Shown here: piece after piece, positions 45,410 to 52,699 of the stretch
How positions within the stretch are numbered: position 1 is the first letter of the stretch
Layout: each line of letters opens with the position of its first letter
Source: Pseudomonas viciae
Lineage (GTDB): Bacteria > Pseudomonadota > Gammaproteobacteria > Pseudomonadales > Pseudomonadaceae
Reading direction: 5' to 3'
DNA: 64,000 nt
NCBI RefSeq assembly: GCF_004786035.1
Contig: NZ_CP035088.1
Coordinates: 4,128,001 to 4,192,000, forward strand
The notes under the pieces: generated by a model
What the model saw: only the letters and a program-made list of their open reading frames with translations
Databases searched by the model: none
Told to the model about the DNA's origin: nothing
Position numbers and translations under genes: made by a program

Positions 45410-45516
45410 CCTGTAGGAACTGCCGAAGGCTGCGATCTTTTGATCTTGATCGTTCACTTGAAACTCAAGTGAACTCGGAAAGATCGCAGCCTCGCTTCGC
45501 TCGACAGCTCCTACGA
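45410..45516. repeat. Nested palindrome (hairpin within hairpin)
   Basis: Outer arms AGGCTGCGATCTTT (45427-45440) and AAAGATCGCAGCCT (45479-45492) are exact complements, and flanking GTAGGA...TCCTAC extends the pairing imperfectly. Inside, GTTCACTTG (45452-45460) pairs with CAAGTGAAC (45466-45474). It belongs to the second common intergenic repeat type of fluorescent Pseudomonas and may also act as a bidirectional terminator between lldP and the lipoprotein gene. Confidence 0.8.
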
Positions 45517-45546
45517 GGCACGGCTCAAGCAGGGACAGCTGGGTTT

Positions 45547-45882
45547 TTACTGAACGCTTTTCAGCTTGACCACATCACCAGACACCGAGGTGGTGTAACC
45601 GGTCAGGACCCAGGCCCAGAACCAGTTTTCCTGCACTTGGGTGTTGATCATGGCGTCGCCGCCCTTGGCCTTGATCGCCGCGGTCTGGGCGCGCACGAAA
45701 CGGTTGTTCTGCCGGATCGGGATCACGCCGAACAGCAGCAGGCCGGTGGCCTTGGCTTCACTGTGGCCGACAACGGTGTATTGGCTGGCGTCGTACTGCT
45801 GGGTTTTCATCGGGGTGCCGGTGCAACCCGCCAGGGCCAGGCCGAACAGTGCGCAGGCAACAACTTTGCTGATGTGGTTCAT
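45547..45882 (-). CDS. Small lipoprotein
   Basis: A 111-residue putative lipoprotein: signal MNHISKVVACALFGLALAGC with lipidated Cys20. The mature part (YTVVGHSEAKATGLLLFGVIPIRQNN, MINTQVQENWFWAWVLTGYTTSVSGDVVKL) resembles small outer-membrane lipoproteins of unknown role that are common in Pseudomonas. It converges with lldP across the nested palindrome. Confidence 0.8.
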   Translation of the reverse strand: MNHISKVVACALFGLALAGCTGTPMKTQQYDASQYTVVGHSEAKATGLLLFGVIPIRQNNRFVRAQTAAIKAKGGDAMINTQVQENWFWAWVLTGYTTSVSGDVVKLKSVQ

Positions 45883-46130
45883 TGAATACTCCATGAGAAA
45901 ACGCCCGGGATCCATCTCTCGGGCGGCGCGTACTCTAACCGATCAACGTCAAATTGACATTATCCTCGCGCCATCAGAAAAACCGTCTGAGAGGCTCAAC
46001 ACAGAGCCACTCGTCAGTTGCCGCTGTAGCCAAACGGACCCTCGTCGATAACATGAACACTGTGCCACAGAAGGTAATCCTGCCCATTCCGGCTGATGAG
46101 TAATGGCCGGTTCTGTTGGAGCATTTGATC

Positions 46131-46787
46131 ATGATTGACCTGACTGTCTGGAACATTACCCTGCCCGTGCAAACGCCAGCGCAAGTCGTGGCGACCAAAG
46201 CCATGCCGACCCTGAAAAACAAGTATTTCGACAGTAACGGCCAGCGGATCGTCTTCTGGGCGCCGGTCACTGGCTCCCATACCGGCAAAAGCGAATACCC
46301 GCGCTCCGAACTGCGGGAAACCAGCAAGGACGGAAAACTGCGCAATTGGCGCTACAACAGCGGCATCAATACCCTCAAGGGCACCCTGGCCGTAAACCAG
46401 GTGCCTTCCGAAGGCCGCGTAGTCGTGGCGCAGATCCACGCCAAGGACGCCCCCACGCCGTTGTTGAAGCTGGTGTACCGCTACGCCAAGGGCACCGGCA
46501 ATATCGACGTGGAGTATCGGGTCAAACCCAAGGACAAGAAAAGCCCGGTGATCTACACCGTGCCAAACGTGCCGTTGAACAAAACCTTCTCCTACTCGCT
46601 GCAAATGGACAAGCAAGGCAAGCTCTCGGTGTTGATCAACAATGTGGGCAAACAGGTGAAGCTCGACCCGTCCTGGTACGCCTACAACTTCTATTTCAAG
46701 GCCGGCGTCTACACCCTGGACAACGTTGGGTATGCCTCCGAAGGCGGGAAAGTGACCTACACCAAACTGGACGTCAGCCACAAATGA
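46131..46787 (+). CDS. Polysaccharide lyase family 7 alginate lyase
   Basis: A 218-residue beta-jelly-roll lyase with all three PL7 signatures: RSELR (58-62), QIH (101-103) and YFKAGVY (188-194). These hold the catalytic Arg, Gln, His and Tyr that cleave alginate by beta-elimination. No signal peptide is visible at either possible start, so the enzyme is either cytosolic or leaves by a non-classical route. There is no alginate biosynthesis or uptake gene beside it. Length is that of a bare catalytic domain. Confidence 0.88.
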   Translation: MIDLTVWNITLPVQTPAQVVATKAMPTLKNKYFDSNGQRIVFWAPVTGSHTGKSEYPRSELRETSKDGKLRNWRYNSGINTLKGTLAVNQVPSEGRVVVAQIHAKDAPTPLLKLVYRYAKGTGNIDVEYRVKPKDKKSPVIYTVPNVPLNKTFSYSLQMDKQGKLSVLINNVGKQVKLDPSWYAYNFYFKAGVYTLDNVGYASEGGKVTYTKLDVSHK

Positions 46788-46811
46788 CTGGCGCCCAGCC
46801 CTGCCTTTGCC

Positions 46812-48044
46812 TCAGGCCTTGGACGACGCGGCAACCACCTGTCGGCCGCTGAAGGTCAACAGGAAGCAGACGAACACCACCAGTGCGAAACCGGCGGGAA
46901 ACAGCCAGATGTTTTTCCAGTCATGACCGCCGGCCACGGCAAAATGATCGGTCACCTGCCCCGCTACCCAGAAGCCGATCAGCATCCCGACGCCATAGGT
47001 CGCCAGGGTGATCAGCCCCTGGGCCGAGCTGCGAAAGCGCTCCGGCGCCTTGGCATCGGTGTAGATCTGCCCCGAGACAAAAAAGAAGTCGTAGCAGATG
47101 CCATGCAGGGCAATCCCCGTGAACAGCATGAACGCCAGGTCGCCGTTATTGCCGTAGGCGAACAACAGATAACGCAACGCCCACGCCAACATGCCCACCA
47201 ACAGCGCCAGCTTGATGCCGAAGCGCTGGATGAACAGCGGCAACAGCAGCATGAACAACACTTCTGAGACTTGCCCGATGGCCATCTTCGCCGTCGGGTT
47301 GGTCATGCCGGTTTCAGCCAGGAACGGGTTGGCATTCTGGTAATAGAACGCCAAGGGAATGCAGATCAGGATCGAGGCGATAAAAAACACCAGGTAGCTG
47401 CGGTCCTTCAACAACCCCAACGCATCCAGCCCCAGCAACTGCTTGACGCCGCCATCGCTGGCCTGCGCCTTGAGCGGTGCCGTGGCCGGCAGCGTGAAGC
47501 TGTAGAGCCCCAGGACCAGGGACGCGATGGCCGCCATCAGGAAGGTATTGCGCAAGCCGCCCGTTGAGATCGCTTCGCGCGAATCCCAGGCAAATACAAA
47601 GCTGATCACCACGCCCGCGACGATCCAGCCGAGGGTGCCCCACACCCGAATGCGCGAGAACTCCAGTGCCGGGTCGCGCATCTGCCGGAACGCCACGGAA
47701 TTGACCAGCGCCAGCGTCGGCATGTAGACCACCATGTACGCCAGCACGTACGGGTAGAACACGCTGAAGTCCGCCGCCGAGTACAGCTGGTACAGCAACA
47801 CCGCGCCCAACAGGTGCAACACCGCGAGGATGCGCTCGGCATTGAAATAGCGGTCGGCGATCAGGCCGATCACGAACGGCGCAATGATCGCTCCCCACGA
47901 CTGCGTGGAAAACGCCATGCCGATCTGCCCACCACTGGCGCCCAGCGTGCTGGACAGAAAGGTGCCGAGGGTGACGAACCAGCCCCCCCAGATAAAGAAC
48001 TGCAGGAACATCATCACGCTCAAGCGTGCGTTCATTGTGGTCAT
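46812..48044 (-). CDS. NupG-like MFS symporter (nucleoside/sugar:H+)
   Basis: A 410-residue twelve-helix transporter of the nucleoside:H+ symporter/LacY branch: LQFFIWGGWFVTLGTFLSST at the start, ADRYFNAERILAVLHLLGA, EFSRIRVWGTLGWIVAGVVI and YDFFFVSGQIYTDAKAPERFRSSAQG. It is the third gene of a minus-strand operon after the Gfo/Idh dehydrogenase and TIM-barrel isomerase, so its substrate is more likely a sugar, inositol or glycoside than a nucleoside (inference). ATG 48044 follows GGTGA; GTG 48053 is less likely. Confidence 0.85.
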   Translation of the reverse strand: MTTMNARLSVMMFLQFFIWGGWFVTLGTFLSSTLGASGGQIGMAFSTQSWGAIIAPFVIGLIADRYFNAERILAVLHLLGAVLLYQLYSAADFSVFYPYVLAYMVVYMPTLALVNSVAFRQMRDPALEFSRIRVWGTLGWIVAGVVISFVFAWDSREAISTGGLRNTFLMAAIASLVLGLYSFTLPATAPLKAQASDGGVKQLLGLDALGLLKDRSYLVFFIASILICIPLAFYYQNANPFLAETGMTNPTAKMAIGQVSEVLFMLLLPLFIQRFGIKLALLVGMLAWALRYLLFAYGNNGDLAFMLFTGIALHGICYDFFFVSGQIYTDAKAPERFRSSAQGLITLATYGVGMLIGFWVAGQVTDHFAVAGGHDWKNIWLFPAGFALVVFVCFLLTFSGRQVVAASSKA

Positions 48045-48111
48045 GACAGTCACCGTTTTATTGTTGTTCTTGTGAAAAATGAAATTTTGCAGGGCTTCTC
48101 TGTGGCGAGGG

Positions 48112-49215
48112 TTATGTCATTGGGGGCAAACCCAACAGCCGCCGATTGGAATCTTCATCAGCCGTTACACTGGCGAAGTCATCAAATGCCTTGCGGGTCT
48201 TGCTGATCATGTGCCGCTGGATGAACGCCGCCCCTTCAGCAGCGCCCTGCTGCGAATCCTTCAGGCAGCACTCCCATTCCAACACCGCCCAGCCGCTGAA
48301 ATCGTATTGGGTCAGTTTGCTGAAGATCGATTTGAAATCGATCTGGCCGTCGCCCAGTGAACGGAACCGACCGGGGCGATCGACCCAGCCCTGGTAACCG
48401 CCGTACACCCCGGAACGGGCGTCGGGGCGGAACTCGGCGTCCTTGACGTGGAACATGCGGATGCGCGCGTGGTAGCGATCGATGAAGCCCAGGTAGTCCA
48501 TCTGTTGCAGCAACAGATGGCTGGGGTCGTAGAGGATCGCCGCCCGAGGGTGATGATCGACGGCCTCCAGGAAGCGCTCGAACGAGGCGCCGTCGTGCAG
48601 GTCTTCGCCGGGGTGGATCTCGTAGCACAGGTCCACGCCGGCCGCGTCGAAGCAGTCCAGAATCGGCAACCAGCGCCGGGCCAGTTCGGCGAAACCTTGT
48701 TCCACCAGGCCGGCCGGACGTTGTGGCCACGGGTAGAGATACGGCCACAGCAGCGCACCGGAAAACGTCGCGTGGGCCTTGAGGCCCAGGCGCTGGCTGG
48801 CGCGGGCGGCGAGCTTGAGTTGCTCGATCGCCCACTCGGTCCGCGCCTGGGGCTGGCCCCGCAGATGCGCCGGGGCGAAGTCGTCGAACAGCGTGTCGAA
48901 CGCCGGGTGCACCGCCACCAACTGACCTTGCAAATGCGTCGACAATTCGCTGATTTCGACACCGGCCTGGGCGCATGTGGCCTTGAGCTGATCACAATAT
49001 TCCTGGCTCTCGGCGGCCCGGGCCAGGTCGATGTACTGCGTGCCGGACGTCGGCAGTTGAATGGCCTTGTAGCCTTGCGACGCGGCCCATTTGGCGATGT
49101 TGGCCAGGGTGTCGAACGGCGCTTCGGCAGACATGAACTGCGCGAGGAAAATACCCGGGCCACGCAGGCCCGTCGGTGTCTCAGCAATGGAAGTCACAGG
49201 ATTCTCCGGGTTCAT
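48112..49215 (-). CDS. Sugar phosphate isomerase/epimerase-like TIM-barrel protein
   Basis: A 367-residue xylose-isomerase-like barrel (AP-endonuclease-2 fold). Metal and catalytic acids sit in CYEIHPGEDLHD (about 205-216), LYDPSHLLLQ, MFHVKDAEF and VLEWECCLKD. Relatives include IolE dehydratases, sugar epimerases and 3-keto-glycoside hydrolase/isomerase-type proteins that work with Gfo/Idh dehydrogenases. The reaction is not assigned. Its ATG overlaps the stop of the dehydrogenase gene (ATGA), tying the two steps together. Confidence 0.83.
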   Translation of the reverse strand: MNPENPVTSIAETPTGLRGPGIFLAQFMSAEAPFDTLANIAKWAASQGYKAIQLPTSGTQYIDLARAAESQEYCDQLKATCAQAGVEISELSTHLQGQLVAVHPAFDTLFDDFAPAHLRGQPQARTEWAIEQLKLAARASQRLGLKAHATFSGALLWPYLYPWPQRPAGLVEQGFAELARRWLPILDCFDAAGVDLCYEIHPGEDLHDGASFERFLEAVDHHPRAAILYDPSHLLLQQMDYLGFIDRYHARIRMFHVKDAEFRPDARSGVYGGYQGWVDRPGRFRSLGDGQIDFKSIFSKLTQYDFSGWAVLEWECCLKDSQQGAAEGAAFIQRHMISKTRKAFDDFASVTADEDSNRRLLGLPPMT

Positions 49216-50378
49216 GCCGTGCAGACCAGTTCGGTCCATTTGGCGTTGCCGCGATGATTGGCGACAGCGGTCTCAATAAAGGCCATGCCGCGCAAACCGA
49301 TTTGAATGCCGGGTACGCCGGGGGCTTCATTGCCTTCAACGTTGCCTCGAATGGCCCGGGCAAAATCGCCGTAGAGGTTGGCCATCGCCTCCAGATAACC
49401 TTCGGGGTGCCCGGCTGGCAGGCGCATGCGCTGGCTGGCGGCCTCGCTCAACCACGGCTGGCCGACACCGGAACGCAGGGTGCGCATGGGTTGGTCGAGC
49501 GCACGATGGATCAGGCTTGCCGGTTCTTCCTGGCGCCACTCCAGGGCGCCCTTGTCGCCATAGACGCGGATCTTCAACGGGTTCTCTTCGCCGGCGCAGA
49601 CCTGGCTGGCGATCAACACGCCGCTGGCGCCGGTGCTCATCTGGAACAGCATCGACACGTCATCGTCCAACTGCCGACCCGGGATGTGGGTGCCCAACGC
49701 GGCGCATAACCGCTCAATGGGTTGGTCGGCGACAAACTCCGCCAGGGAAAACGCATGGGTGCCGATGTCGCCAATACAGCCACCCAAACCCGATTGTTGC
49801 GGATCGTCGCGCCAACCGGCCTGTTTGTTGCCCTGTCCGGCGACATCCTGGCTGAGCCAGCCTTGGGGGTATTCCACCAGCACTTTGCGCACCGCGCCGA
49901 TCACACCTGTGCGCACCATGTCCCGGGCTTGCCAGACCATCGGATAGCCCAGATAGGTGTGGGCCAGACCGTAGAGCCGATCGCTGCTTTCGAGCACTTC
50001 CTTGAGGGCCAGCAATTCACGCAGGTTCAGCGCGGCGGGCTTTTCGCTGAACACATGAAAACCGGCCTCCAGCGCCTGGCTGGCAATCGGTGCATGCAGA
50101 TGGTTGGGGGTGACGATGACCAGCAGTTCCATGCGCTGGTCCGCTGGCAGCGCCGCTTCGGTATCGAGCATCAATTGCCAGTCGCTGTAGCAGCGGGACG
50201 CGGCCAGGCCCAGGGCCGCGCCGGTTTGCCGGTTGTTCTGCGCATCACGGCTGAACGCGCCACACACCAGTTCGAAACCGCCGTCCAGGCCCGCGGCCTG
50301 GCGATGGGCCTGGCCGATGAAAGCGCCCGCACCACCGCCGACAAAGCCCATTCTTATTTTGGGAGCTACAGGATTCAT
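49212..50378 (-). CDS. Gfo/Idh/MocA-family NAD(P)-dependent dehydrogenase
   Basis: A 388-residue sugar/inositol dehydrogenase. Rossmann start IRMGFVGGGAGAFIGQAHRQA; EKPAALNLRELLAL carries the catalytic Lys of the EKP motif. C-terminal GGCIGDIGTHAFSLAEF provides the D...H pair of the active site. Such enzymes oxidise a ring hydroxyl of a sugar, inositol or glycoside to a keto group. First gene of the operon; the start codon lies 25 bp from a perfect 22-bp palindrome that should be the LacI operator. Confidence 0.88.
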   Translation of the reverse strand: MNPVAPKIRMGFVGGGAGAFIGQAHRQAAGLDGGFELVCGAFSRDAQNNRQTGAALGLAASRCYSDWQLMLDTEAALPADQRMELLVIVTPNHLHAPIASQALEAGFHVFSEKPAALNLRELLALKEVLESSDRLYGLAHTYLGYPMVWQARDMVRTGVIGAVRKVLVEYPQGWLSQDVAGQGNKQAGWRDDPQQSGLGGCIGDIGTHAFSLAEFVADQPIERLCAALGTHIPGRQLDDDVSMLFQMSTGASGVLIASQVCAGEENPLKIRVYGDKGALEWRQEEPASLIHRALDQPMRTLRSGVGQPWLSEAASQRMRLPAGHPEGYLEAMANLYGDFARAIRGNVEGNEAPGVPGIQIGLRGMAFIETAVANHRGNAKWTELVCTA

Positions 50379-50402
50379 TGCGATTCTCTTAGGCTATGAT
50401 CG

Positions 50403-50424
50403 ATGATGTAACCGGTTACATCAT
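50403..50424. promoter_or_regulatory. Perfect 22-bp LacI-type operator
   Basis: ATGATGTAACC followed by its exact reverse complement GGTTACATCAT, centred between 50413 and 50414. The core TGTAACCGGTTACA has the central CG and symmetry of LacI/GalR operators. It lies 25 bp upstream of the Gfo/Idh start codon and about 130 bp before the lacI-type gene, so it can repress the sugar operon and perhaps its own regulator. Confidence 0.88.
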
Positions 50425-50552
50425 GACGGGAATCTAGGCCCAGTTTGGCGGTGTGTCAAACCCCAGGCGAAATGCCCGAGCCTGTGTGCGGCGCTCAACC
50501 TGCGGTAAGCTCCCAGCAGTGCCAACACTTTTGGCGCCGAATCGAGGTGATC

Positions 50553-51560
50553 TTGTCCAATATCCGTGAAGTGGCCCGGCTGGCCGGTGTGTCGGTGGCC
50601 ACGGTTTCCAGAACGCTGAAATCCCCCGAGCGGGTACTTCCCCAGACGCGGGACAAGGTTAATGCGGCGGTGGAACAGGCTGGCTATCGGCCAAACCTGA
50701 TGGCGGTGCAGTTTCGCTCCCGCCGCACCGGCAACCTGGTGATCCTGGTGCCGGCCATCGCCAACACGTTTTTCGCCCGGGTCATCAGCGGCGCCCAACA
50801 GGCAGCGCAGGCGGCGGGCTATCGATTGTTGCTGTGCGACACCCAGGGCCGGGAAGAAATCGAAGAGGAATTTGCCGCGCTGGTCTATGCGCACCAGGCC
50901 GACGGGGTGATCCAGTTGCGCGCCAGCGATCCTTTCGAGTCCTTGCCCCCCGGCGCCGAGCCCCTGCCGCTGGTGAACGCCTGCGAAGTGGTCAAGAACG
51001 CCCCCTACCCAACCATCAGCCTCGACAACCGAGCCGCCGCCCAGGCCATGACCGAACACCTGATCGGTCTCGGCCACCGGCGCATCGGCATCATTAAAGG
51101 GCCTCGAAGCAGCCCCCTGACCCTGGACCGCGTCGCCGGTTACCAGGATGCCCTGCGCCAGGCCGGCATCGCCGCCGACCCCAGCCTGATCTGTCACGGC
51201 GACTTCACCTTGAAGGCCGGTTACGAGGGCGCCGGCGCGATGTTGGCGCTGGCCGACCGCCCCAGTGCGCTGTTCTGTGAAAACGACGAAATGGCCATCG
51301 GTGCGCTCACCCGCATCAAGCAAATGGGCCTGCGGGTGCCCGAGGATATTTCCCTGGTGGGGTTTGACGACATCCCGTTCGCTGCGTATTGCGACCCGCC
51401 CCTGACCACCATTTCGCAACCTGCCGAAATCTTTGGCCAGAAAGCGGTAGAGATGCTGATCGCCCTGATCGAGAAGAAGCCGATTGCCGAACGCCACGTG
51501 TTGCTGCCGTTTGAGTTGACGGTGCGCGGTAGCACGGCAGCGCAGAACGATAGTCCATAA
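50553..51560 (+). CDS. LacI-family repressor of the sugar operon
   Basis: A 335-residue LacI/GalR regulator. The N-terminal HTH reads NIREVARLAGVSVATVSRTL, with the hinge helix around PNLMAVQFRSRRTG, and a periplasmic-binding-protein-like effector domain follows (IVILVPAI-type strand, FCENDEMAIGAL, SLVGFDDIPFAAYCDPPLTT). TTG 50553 is taken as start because the HTH begins two residues later and GAGG lies just before; GTG 50547 is possible. Divergent from the Gfo/Idh gene with the palindromic operator between. Confidence 0.88.
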   Translation: MSNIREVARLAGVSVATVSRTLKSPERVLPQTRDKVNAAVEQAGYRPNLMAVQFRSRRTGNLVILVPAIANTFFARVISGAQQAAQAAGYRLLLCDTQGREEIEEEFAALVYAHQADGVIQLRASDPFESLPPGAEPLPLVNACEVVKNAPYPTISLDNRAAAQAMTEHLIGLGHRRIGIIKGPRSSPLTLDRVAGYQDALRQAGIAADPSLICHGDFTLKAGYEGAGAMLALADRPSALFCENDEMAIGALTRIKQMGLRVPEDISLVGFDDIPFAAYCDPPLTTISQPAEIFGQKAVEMLIALIEKKPIAERHVLLPFELTVRGSTAAQNDSP

Positions 51561-51667
51561 CCAGGCCCGCCACAAAAGGCCTTTACCGCCGTTCGACTCG
51601 CCACCGCCCACGTTTGAACTACAGTGGAAAGACTCTGCATAAAGCCATAACAAGACGGAGAGTCCCC

Positions 51668-52618
51668 ATGCGAGTCAACAAGCGCTTCACCCTCCTGGCC
51701 GCCGCGGCAGCTTTGGTGGTCACGACCACCGCCCAGGCAGCCCCGGTGTACATCAATATCCTGACGGGGGGCACCAGCGGGGTTTATTACCCGATAGGCG
51801 TCGGGCTGTCGCAGATCTATAGCAGTGGCATCAAGGACTCCAAGACCTCGGTGCAAGCCACCAAGGCCTCGGTGGAAAACCTGAACCTGCTACAGGCCGG
51901 GCGCGGGGAACTGGCGCTGGCCCTGGGCGACTCGGTGGCGGATGCCAAAAATGGTGTGGAGGATGCCGGGTTCAAGGCACCATTGACCAAGCTGCGCGCC
52001 ATCGCCGGCGCCTACCCCAATTACATCCAGATCGTCGCCAGCCAGGAATCCGGGATCAAGACATTGGCCGATCTCAAGGGCAAGACCGTTTCCGTCGGTG
52101 CGGCGAAATCCGGCACCGAGCTCAACGCCCGGGCGATCTTCAAGGCTGCGGGGCTGACCTATCAGGACATGAAGGTCCAGTACCTGCCGTTCGCCGAGTC
52201 GGTGGACCTGATCAAGAACCGCCAACTGGATGCCACGCTGCAGTCCTCCGGCCTGGGGATGGCGGCCATTCGTGACCTGGCCTCGACCATGGCGTTGAAC
52301 TATGTGTCGGTGCCCACCGACGTCGTCGAGAAAATCGGCAACCCGGCCTACCAAAGCGCGATGATTCCGGCCAACACCTACGACGGCCAAACCGAGGCCG
52401 TACCGACCGTGGCCATTACCAACATTCTGGTGACCCGCGAGGATGTCCCGGATGAGGTGGCCTACCAGATGACCAAGCTGCTGTTCGAGAACCTCAATCG
52501 CCTGGGCACCTCCCATTCGGCGGCCAAGGACATCACCCTGAAAAACGCCGCGAAAAACCTGCCAATCGCGCTCCACCCCGGTGCCGAGCGCTACTACAAG
52601 GAAGTGGGCGCGCTGTAG
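51668..52618 (+). CDS. TAXI-family TRAP transporter binding protein
   Basis: A 316-residue periplasmic protein. Signal peptide of about 24 residues ending AQA, then the TAXI pattern: INILTGGTSGVYYPIGVGLSQIY, ALGDSVADA, KGKTVSVGAAKSGTELNARAI and a C-terminal ALHPGAERYYKEVGAL. It captures a small carboxylate or amino acid and delivers it to the fused TRAP permease downstream. A strong hairpin separates the two genes. Confidence 0.92.
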   Translation: MRVNKRFTLLAAAAALVVTTTAQAAPVYINILTGGTSGVYYPIGVGLSQIYSSGIKDSKTSVQATKASVENLNLLQAGRGELALALGDSVADAKNGVEDAGFKAPLTKLRAIAGAYPNYIQIVASQESGIKTLADLKGKTVSVGAAKSGTELNARAIFKAAGLTYQDMKVQYLPFAESVDLIKNRQLDATLQSSGLGMAAIRDLASTMALNYVSVPTDVVEKIGNPAYQSAMIPANTYDGQTEAVPTVAITNILVTREDVPDEVAYQMTKLLFENLNRLGTSHSAAKDITLKNAAKNLPIALHPGAERYYKEVGAL

Positions 52619-52624
52619 CCCCAA

Positions 52625-52657
52625 ACGCGTCAACGGCGCCCGTCGCCGTTGACGCGT
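52625..52657 (+). terminator. Intercistronic hairpin between TRAP binding protein and permease
   Basis: ACGCGTCAACGGCG (52625-52638) pairs perfectly with CGCCGTTGACGCGT (52644-52657) around a 5-nt loop, followed by CGTGTTTT. A 14-bp perfect stem with a partial T-run between two co-oriented transport genes suggests partial termination or mRNA protection, giving more binding protein than permease. Confidence 0.75.
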
Positions 52658-52699
52658 CGTGTTTTCGCACCTTGAATGTGAACAGAAGGCAGGCACCTC

